This document shows, piece after piece, positions 58,766-64,000 of a DNA stretch of 64,000 nt (the first letter of the stretch is position 1; every line of letters begins with the position of its first letter). This DNA comes from a virus. The notes beneath the pieces were generated by a model that made no database searches, had not been told where the DNA came from, and worked only from the letters and a program-made list of their open reading frames with translations. The translations under genes were made by a program, and so were the position numbers. The stretch spans positions 42,082-106,081 of the IMG/VR virus record IMGVR_UViG_3300045971_000528; one strand, 5' to 3'.

Positions 58766-60499
58766 TTACTTGCGCAGCAGGATTTCGACGCGGCGGTTCT
58801 GGGCGTTGGTGCCGATGGGCATCGTGTCGCCGTAACCACGGGTCGTGACGCGCTCGGCCGGGAAGCTGGTCGGAGCATTCGTCATCAGGAACTTCTTCAC
58901 AGCTTCGGCACGGGCCTTGCTGAGCTCGAGGTTGCTGGTCGGGCTGCCGACGGTGTCGGTGTGGCCATTGATCTGCAGCGACAGCGAGGTCACAGCAGCT
59001 TGGTCCAGCACGTCATTCAGCGCAGCCATTGCCTTCGGTGTGAACGTTGCCTTGCCGGTCTCGAACTCGATGGACACGGACTTGGAAGCCACGGTCACGG
59101 TCGATGCGCCATTGAAGGTCGGCGTCACGGCCTTGCCGGCATCGCCAGTGGCGGTCAGCAGCTCTTGCATGTAGCTGGTGTCGATCACGTCTTCGTACTT
59201 CTGCAGGCCGCCAGGCATGATGTCGGGGAAGTACTGGACAGCGATCTTGCCATACACGGTGTAGACCTTCTTGAAGAGGTTGTCAGCGCCGTTCAGGCCG
59301 AAGAGGTAGGCGGAGTCGGCCAAGCTGTTGGTCGTGGAACCACCCAGGGCGATCGGCTTGCCATTCGGGCCGGCTTCGACGGTGCCACGGAAGAGTGAGG
59401 CCCAGTAGCTGGCGTCTTGCTCGCCGAAGATCTTGGCTTCTTCAGCAGCGGCCACCATCAGTGCGGCATTGTCGGTGCGGACCTTCTCGCCACCTTCGAA
59501 CGTGGCAGCCAAGAAGGCCTTCACGACGTCGCGGTGCTTGGACATCCACTCCTTGTTGCCGATGACCAGTGCGGACATCTGCCATGCGTAGTCCTTGGTC
59601 GAAGCCAGAACGCGGATCGACTTGCCACCGGCCTTGAACTGGTTGAACACGTTCGTGTCGCCCGGGGTCCAGGTCGCGGTGCCGGTCACGCACACCTTCT
59701 GCATCTTGCCAGTGCCGGCCACGGTGCGGTCTTCACAGGCGCCGCCTTGGAAGTTCTTCTGCATCGAGGCGATGAAGGCCTGGTCAGCTTCGACGAAGTC
59801 CTTGGCGTTCGTGAGGTTCAGCGCGTTGGGGTCGTAGATCTTCGTGTCGGCGTTCACGGGGATACCGTTGTCGGCGGCCCACTTCACGCAGATGTTGATG
59901 TCGCCGTCACCGAGCACGCCCTTGACGAGAGCACCACGGGGTTCCACACCATCGGCGATGATGCACTTGTCTTCGCCGCGGCTGTAACCGATACCAGCGA
60001 TGCCGGCAACGTGCGAGCCGAAGGGCTTGAGTGCGGCATTGGCGCCGATCGAGAAGGCCGGGTAGCCGTCACCCATGATCACGACGAAGTGCACGCCTTG
60101 AGCCGGATCCTTCGCGAAGGAGGCCAGATCGGCGGTCATCTTGCTGTAGTCGTCTTCACGCTTGATGTCGACAGTCAGGCCCTTGGCCTTGTAGAGACCG
60201 GCCGACTTGGCGTAGGCTGCACCAGCAACGGCGTTCCAGGCCAGGACCTTGACACGCAGCTCTTGCGGGGCAACGGCAGGCGCGTTGATGACGGCACCAT
60301 GGCTCATGGCGATCGCTTCGGCCGGTGTGGTCGGCAGATCGATCTTGTCCGGCACGGCGATGGCGACGGTCGGCTTCGGCGCAACATAGGCGCCCAGCTT
60401 GGTGTTGTCGATGGCCCACTTGGCTCCACCGATGATGGCTCCCACACCCACCAGAAGGATGAGTGCTCGCGGGAGCGGTTTGACGTTACTCAGAAACAT
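58766..60499 (-). CDS. Substrate-binding protein fused to an OmpA peptidoglycan-binding domain
   Basis: 577 aa. Residues 1-30 form a membrane anchor (LSNVKPLPRALILLVGVG). Residues about 80-420 look like a NitT/TauT-type binding domain (VLAWNAVAGAAYAKSAGLYK, DYSKMTADLASFAKDP, VVIMGDGYPAFSIGANAALK). Residues about 455-577 are an OmpA/MotB domain: SIEFETGKATFTPKAMAAL, LQINGHTDTVGSPTSNLELS, RVTTRGYGDTMP and NRRVEILLRK. The whole would be inner-membrane-anchored, bind a ligand in the periplasm and grip the wall. A receptor tied to peptidoglycan is atypical for transport and suggests sensing or envelope support. Confidence 0.9.
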   Translation of the reverse strand: MFLSNVKPLPRALILLVGVGAIIGGAKWAIDNTKLGAYVAPKPTVAIAVPDKIDLPTTPAEAIAMSHGAVINAPAVAPQELRVKVLAWNAVAGAAYAKSAGLYKAKGLTVDIKREDDYSKMTADLASFAKDPAQGVHFVVIMGDGYPAFSIGANAALKPFGSHVAGIAGIGYSRGEDKCIIADGVEPRGALVKGVLGDGDINICVKWAADNGIPVNADTKIYDPNALNLTNAKDFVEADQAFIASMQKNFQGGACEDRTVAGTGKMQKVCVTGTATWTPGDTNVFNQFKAGGKSIRVLASTKDYAWQMSALVIGNKEWMSKHRDVVKAFLAATFEGGEKVRTDNAALMVAAAEEAKIFGEQDASYWASLFRGTVEAGPNGKPIALGGSTTNSLADSAYLFGLNGADNLFKKVYTVYGKIAVQYFPDIMPGGLQKYEDVIDTSYMQELLTATGDAGKAVTPTFNGASTVTVASKSVSIEFETGKATFTPKAMAALNDVLDQAAVTSLSLQINGHTDTVGSPTSNLELSKARAEAVKKFLMTNAPTSFPAERVTTRGYGDTMPIGTNAQNRRVEILLRK

Positions 60500-60554
60500 G
60501 ATGTACCTTTCAGTTGCGGTTGATGATGGTCAGCTCGTTTTAGGCGAGTATGTC

Positions 60555-60583
60555 ATTCTAGTCTATCGGCTCAGGTTAGTACA
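60555..60583 (-). promoter_or_regulatory. Sigma70-like promoter TGTACT-17-TAGAAT
   Basis: -35 at 60578-60583, -10 at 60555-60560, upstream of the OmpA-fusion gene. Confidence 0.75.
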
Positions 60584-60628
60584 ATGATGATGCAGGTCAC
60601 ACGCAGGTTGCACTAACCGGAGACGACA

Positions 60629-60650
60629 GAGGGCGACCGAAGCCGCCCTC
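60629..60650 (-). terminator. Hairpin terminator
   Basis: GAGGGCG and CGCCCTC form a 7-bp stem with a TTCGG-type loop, after the membrane coiled-coil gene. Confidence 0.65.
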
Positions 60651-60665
60651 CTTGATGTGCGCTGC

Positions 60666-61721
60666 TTACTTCTTGTTCAGCAGTTGGGCGTAGTCGACTG
60701 CAGCCGGGGCACCGATGTTCACCATCATCGGTGCAACGCTCGACTGCTCGAGCAGCTGTGCCTTGCCGGCGGAGCCGAGCAGGATGCTGTCGGCCTTCTG
60801 CTCCCAAGCTTGCAGACGCTTGAGACCTTCGGCTTCGTACACGCCGTTCTGCAGATCCAGACCGTCGATGAAGGGCTTGGCTTCCTCGATGAAGCTCTCG
60901 ATCTCGCCGACCTTCATGGCCAGGTCGTTCACCTGAAATTCCATGGCTTGGTCGTAGAGCTGCTTCTCGAAGGAGCTGCCGCTCATGATGGCCTTGGCCG
61001 CCTTGATCACGCTGTAGCTGGCCATGATGCCGTCGCGACGGATCTCTTGGGCCTCGACCTCGTTGGTCGTGTCCTCGATGAGGGTGCCGGTCACTTCATA
61101 CAGCTTGTTGGCTGCACGGAGGTGGGCCTCGAGCATCGTCTTCAGTGGCAGCATCGTCTCGTTGGTCAGCTTCTCGAGGCGAACTGCTTGCTTGGCATTG
61201 ACACGCATTGCTGCTTCATTGCTGCGGTTCTTTGCCTCTTGAGCGATTGCGAATGCCTTGTCGGCGCGAGTGTTGATGGTCGCGATCTTGCCATCGAGCA
61301 CCTTGATCTGCCCCCTCAGCTTGTCGCGAGCTTCGCCGATTTCTTCACGACGACTGATCATGCGCTTCACAAACGTCTTCATGATGCCGATCGGATCGAT
61401 CTCGACGAACCAGCCCGTCAACTTGCGCATGACACCTTGGAAGATGTACGAGCACAGCATCTGAAACCGTGCGTTCGTGACGGTGTAGCCGATCACGAAC
61501 AGGAAGAGACCGAGGAACGTCAGCAGCACCGTGTTCGCAGCGATGCCGACCAACCCGCTGACGATGCCAGCCAAATTGGTGACGACGCCGAGAATCGGAC
61601 CGCTGAAGAACGCGAGAGCGCCGATACCGCCCGCAATCGCGAGCATGCCGGTCTTGCCTTCGGGACGAGCCCAGAAGGACTTGATGGTCTGGCCAGTGTT
61701 GCCCGGCAGATCGAGAGACAT
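60666..61721 (-). CDS. Membrane protein with long coiled coil, 351 aa
   Basis: Two adjacent hydrophobic segments (IGALAFFSGPILGVVTNLAG and VLLTFLGLFLFVIGYTV) lie in the first 90 residues. A long charged helical region follows (SRREEIGEARDKLRGQIKVL onward to about 300). The layout resembles membrane-anchored stress proteins that work with PspA or LemA, but no named family fits. Transcribed with the LemA-like and two coiled-coil genes upstream. Confidence 0.8.
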   Translation of the reverse strand: MSLDLPGNTGQTIKSFWARPEGKTGMLAIAGGIGALAFFSGPILGVVTNLAGIVSGLVGIAANTVLLTFLGLFLFVIGYTVTNARFQMLCSYIFQGVMRKLTGWFVEIDPIGIMKTFVKRMISRREEIGEARDKLRGQIKVLDGKIATINTRADKAFAIAQEAKNRSNEAAMRVNAKQAVRLEKLTNETMLPLKTMLEAHLRAANKLYEVTGTLIEDTTNEVEAQEIRRDGIMASYSVIKAAKAIMSGSSFEKQLYDQAMEFQVNDLAMKVGEIESFIEEAKPFIDGLDLQNGVYEAEGLKRLQAWEQKADSILLGSAGKAQLLEQSSVAPMMVNIGAPAAVDYAQLLNKK

Positions 61722-61741
61722 GATGATTCCCTTTCGTGATG

Positions 61742-62410
61742 TCAGCCGAGTGCCGACAGGATGGTGGACTTGTGACTCTGCAGTTCTTGCTTGACGACTT
61801 GCGCCGCCATCTTGAACTGTGCAGTTGCTTGTTCGATCTCGAGACGCTTTGTGGCTGCCTCGGCAGTTGCCTGAGCAACGTCCTGCTGGAACGTGCCGAT
61901 CTGTGCACTGAGCTCGGCGATGCGAGCTTGCAGCTGTTCGATCTGCTGCGTGTTGGAAGTGATCGCCGACGTTGCAGCGGCTGCACGACGCTCTTGACCA
62001 CCCACTTCTTCAGCGGCCTTCTTGTCGATGGCTTGCTTGAAGCGAGCTTCTTCGCCATCGACGTCGGCCAAGTGGATGTCCACGGCTTCAGCGACTTGAC
62101 GTGTGGTACGACCATCGCCGGCCGTAGCGAAAGCCGCCTTGAAGCGGGTCACCGGGTCGGGGATGATCGAGGCCAGCTTGTCAGCTGCAGTGAGCAGCTG
62201 TGTCAGCGCTGTGTTGCGGCTCAGCACTACCTTGCGGATGGCAGCCACAAACTCGGGGCTGACTTGCGGTGTAGCGTAGGCAGACCCTGCCAATGCCACA
62301 CTGCCACCGATCGGCTGCATCACCGGCGCGGGGGCCGCTGGCTTTGCGGCTTCATCGCCCTTGTTTGGGTCGATGAGGACTGCCTCTGCAATCTTGTCGT
62401 ACCATGCCAT
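61742..62410 (-). CDS. PspA-like coiled-coil protein A, 222 aa
   Basis: Long amphipathic helices (TQQIEQLQARIAELSAQIGT) and a short end HKSTILSALG. It aligns in plan with the next gene (acidic N-terminal third, VSxxxxLxxLLxAAxxLxxI..P.xRFKAAxxxxG, coiled coil, K-S/M-S/T-I-x-S-A). The two are paralogues. PspA-type or YjfI-type membrane-stress function is an inference. Confidence 0.8.
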   Translation of the reverse strand: MAWYDKIAEAVLIDPNKGDEAAKPAAPAPVMQPIGGSVALAGSAYATPQVSPEFVAAIRKVVLSRNTALTQLLTAADKLASIIPDPVTRFKAAFATAGDGRTTRQVAEAVDIHLADVDGEEARFKQAIDKKAAEEVGGQERRAAAATSAITSNTQQIEQLQARIAELSAQIGTFQQDVAQATAEAATKRLEIEQATAQFKMAAQVVKQELQSHKSTILSALG

Positions 62411-62419
62411 GATGATGTC

Positions 62420-63004
62420 CTACTTGTTAAAGGCGGAGATGATCGACATCTGCCTACGTTGAAAATCGGTGCGAACTTCTCGCGCTGCTTGCCTGACTCG
62501 TTCCTGCACTGCAAAGACCGCGGTCTGGTTCTCAGCAATTTCGCCACGGAGGTGAGTGATGTCATCGTTGCACTGGGCAACGGTGTCCTTCAACTCCTCG
62601 ATGACGCGTTCTGCTTCGATGATTGCCTGTTCGCGCTCTCTGATCTTGCGTTGCAGTTCCTCACGGTCTGCACGCAGATCCTGCGTAGCAGCTTTGGTAA
62701 GGATCCGCTCCTGTGCATCGATGTCGCCGATGTGCTCGACCACCGCCGCGTCCAGCTCCTGGAACGTGATGGTCTCGCCAAGGGCGGTGATCGCAGCTTG
62801 TAGCCGAAGCTTCGGATCTGCGAACAACCCCTTCATTCGTTGGGCTGCATCGTAGATACGGGACAGCATCGTGCTTCGAGTACCGCCCGCTTGGCGAATG
62901 ATCGCAGCGAAGTCCTGCACTGGAACAACCACATCCGTCAGGGTGGGCACCTCGAGAGGTGCCGCATCCGTAGGAGGGCCGAAGATGTTTGCTTCAGCAG
63001 TCAT
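62420..63004 (-). CDS. PspA-like coiled-coil protein B, 194 aa
   Basis: Paralogue of the neighbouring gene: TMLSRIYDAAQRMKGLFADP then KLRLQAAITALGETITFQEL and a coiled coil (LQRKIREREQAIIEAERVIE), ending RRQMSIISAFNK. Two tandem paralogues suggest a hetero-oligomer. Confidence 0.8.
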   Translation of the reverse strand: MTAEANIFGPPTDAAPLEVPTLTDVVVPVQDFAAIIRQAGGTRSTMLSRIYDAAQRMKGLFADPKLRLQAAITALGETITFQELDAAVVEHIGDIDAQERILTKAATQDLRADREELQRKIREREQAIIEAERVIEELKDTVAQCNDDITHLRGEIAENQTAVFAVQERVRQAAREVRTDFQRRQMSIISAFNK

Positions 63005-63008
63005 GTGC

Positions 63009-63611
63009 TCAGTTCGCAGGGCGCAGTTGGATGCCGGTGTCGCGCTTCGTCTCGAAGGTCTGGTGTGCCTTCTCGGTCGTCACGATGGTGCACATCTTCT
63101 CGATGTCCAGCTTCGGGTAGCCAGCGAACTTGAGCATGAAGCCCGACCACACGTTGCCGCGCAGCGTCTCGTAGTTCCGGCACTGGTCCAGCAACTGTGT
63201 CTGCGAGTTCTGGAACTGGTTGCGGAAGGCCTCGATCACTTGCTGGATCTTGGTGTACATCGACGGGTCCAGCGACACATTGGCTTCCTTCAGCCACTGC
63301 ACGGTGGCTTGGGAACCGTTGGCGCCGTAGCGGCCTTGAATGGCGGCGGTCACGATCTTCTGCAGATCGGCGGCATACATGCCCGGGACTTGGGCGATTT
63401 CCATCACCTTCTGGGTGCCGTTGGCGTAGACGTTCTCGTTGTCGGCGTACTTGGCCTTGATGGCTACTTCGAGCCGGTTGCCTTGGTTGGCGGCACTGAC
63501 GTACGTGCCGATTGCCATTGCTGCGACGACGCCGACAACCGAGAGACCGATGATGACTGGGACCAGAGAGCCCCCACGTTGAGGGAGGGACTTGTTGCCG
63601 ATGACTGCCAT
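63009..63611 (-). CDS. LemA-family membrane protein, 200 aa
   Basis: One N-terminal membrane segment (VPVIIGLSVVGVVAAMAIGT), then the LemA pattern: N-x-L-E-V-A-I-K-A, VMEIAQVPGMYAADLQKIVT, FRNQFQNSQTQLLDQCRNYE and SGFMLKFAGYPKLD. LemA proteins are helical-bundle inner-membrane proteins of unknown function in many bacteria, where they often sit beside TPM or stress genes. AAGGAG supports the start. Confidence 0.88.
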   Translation of the reverse strand: MAVIGNKSLPQRGGSLVPVIIGLSVVGVVAAMAIGTYVSAANQGNRLEVAIKAKYADNENVYANGTQKVMEIAQVPGMYAADLQKIVTAAIQGRYGANGSQATVQWLKEANVSLDPSMYTKIQQVIEAFRNQFQNSQTQLLDQCRNYETLRGNVWSGFMLKFAGYPKLDIEKMCTIVTTEKAHQTFETKRDTGIQLRPAN

Positions 63612-63637
63612 TTTGAGGCTCCTTGATGAGGTATGTG

Positions 63638-63666
63638 ATTGTAGATCATTTGGCTGAGGTTGAACA
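63638..63666 (-). promoter_or_regulatory. Sigma70-like promoter TGTTCA-17-TACAAT
   Basis: -35 at 63661-63666, -10 at 63638-63643, upstream of the LemA-like gene: start of the cassette transcript. Confidence 0.75.
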
Positions 63667-63671
63667 CCTAA

Positions 63672-64000
63672 CTACTCAGGTTCACCGAAATAGTTCTGCA
63701 ACGACTTGATGCCGTCAGCGAGGTTGTCCAGCAGCGCAACATCATGCCGCTGGCACATGACCTCGATGTTACCACGCCGCCAGAAGTCGGGCTCGGCCAC
63801 GACGATGATGTGGAATCCGGCGGCGCATGCGATGCCGAGTTCCATCAGCGAGATCGGCGAGAGCGTGTTGCCTTGGAAGTAGAAGAAGATCAGGTCGCTG
63901 ATGTTGACTTGGTCGAGTTCCCAGTTGACCTGCTCGACGAAGACGGGGTTGTCAAGCGATTGCTTCCAGCTCGAGTCCCAGGCGGAACGGCGAGGATTGA
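63672..64000 (-). CDS. Partial nucleoside 2-deoxyribosyltransferase-like protein
   Basis: The frame is open to the right edge and ends TAG at 63672. It reads NPRRSAWDSSWKQSLDNPVF then EQVNWELDQVNISDLIFFYF, NTLSPISLMELGIACAAGFH, and AEPDFWRRGNIEVMCQRHDV. This is the pattern of the Nuc_deoxyrib_tr2 family (W-D-S-S-W near the start, S-P-I-S-L-x-E-L-G in the middle, F-W-R-x-G-N later). It probably acts on nucleosides or nucleotides. The N-terminus lies outside the window. Confidence 0.85.
   Translation of the reverse strand, partial: NPRRSAWDSSWKQSLDNPVFVEQVNWELDQVNISDLIFFYFQGNTLSPISLMELGIACAAGFHIIVVAEPDFWRRGNIEVMCQRHDVALLDNLADGIKSLQNYFGEPE

Noticed and set aside
58757-60523. Long plus-strand frames opposite the OmpA-fusion gene
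   Set aside because: Antisense to a well-supported two-domain gene.
1-64000. CRISPR arrays and insertion sequences
   Set aside because: No regularly spaced direct repeats and no transposase-like protein were found anywhere in the window.
1-64000. Stop-codon reassignment (TAG as sense) because of the Pth2 amber codon
   Set aside because: Other genes here end properly at TAG (for example 54245 and 63672) and no CUA anticodon was seen among the tRNAs.

Overview
The window is one contiguous piece of a very large, double-stranded DNA phage genome, most likely a T4-related jumbo phage of a betaproteobacterium. This is inferred from gene content, since no host gene block is present. Evidence for a phage: dozens of short genes are packed head to tail on the minus strand with ATGA/TGATG overlaps, there are about 35 tRNA genes plus remnants, two homing-type endonucleases, and many T4-type late promoter octamers (YATAAATA). 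Evidence for a betaproteobacterial host: a circularly permuted tmRNA, a PEP-CTERM sorting signal, an rrn-type boxA, and host-like exported proteins. Apart from one GIY-YIG endonuclease at about 39 kb, everything I accept as a gene is on the minus strand, so transcription runs from right to left.

Layout from the right edge, in transcription order. 53-64 kb: a nucleoside deoxyribosyltransferase-like gene at the edge, then a cassette encoding a LemA-like protein, two coiled-coil proteins, a membrane coiled-coil protein, an OmpA-fused substrate-binding protein, an ABC permease and ATPase, and a TAXI-type binding protein. 46-52 kb: a KVP40-like NAD+ salvage block (NadM-Nudix/NatV, NadV/NAMPT, PnuC, NadR-like) with an outer-membrane beta-barrel and a deoxyribosyltransferase-like gene. 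40-46 kb: small genes, an HNH endonuclease directly against a permuted two-piece tmRNA, tRNA-Arg, and a Pth2-type peptidyl-tRNA hydrolase with an in-frame amber codon. 33.9-40 kb: small genes, the GIY-YIG gene and a paralogue array of M-K-L-x-E-type proteins.

22-33.6 kb: the tRNA region. It starts with tandem sigma70-type promoters and a boxA matching the rRNA antitermination signal. Interspersed are an RNase P RNA gene, a NADAR-domain protein, a hemerythrin, an M48-type peptidase and several small proteins. Several tRNAs are abnormal: one tRNA-Gly is interrupted by a 32-nt hairpin just after the anticodon, and others have extra arms, enlarged loops, missing U33 or no encoded CCA.

12.3-19.4 kb: a second, larger paralogue array of about 15 adjacent genes and about 20 domain copies. 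1-12 kb: metabolic and exported proteins (HD phosphohydrolase, two GNAT acetyltransferases, PEP-CTERM lipoprotein, CCA-adding enzyme, PPP-type phosphatase, S11 peptidase, HAD phosphatase) and hypothetical genes.

Taken together, the genes suggest a phage that carries its own translation-support kit (tRNAs, RNase P RNA, CCA-adding enzyme, tmRNA, peptidyl-tRNA hydrolase), rebuilds NAD+ by two routes, and alters the host envelope. Six genes have a -10 element exactly 6 nt before ATG, and a further set has a late octamer 4-5 nt before ATG, so leaderless mRNAs appear common. Most functions are read from motifs by eye; no database search was possible.
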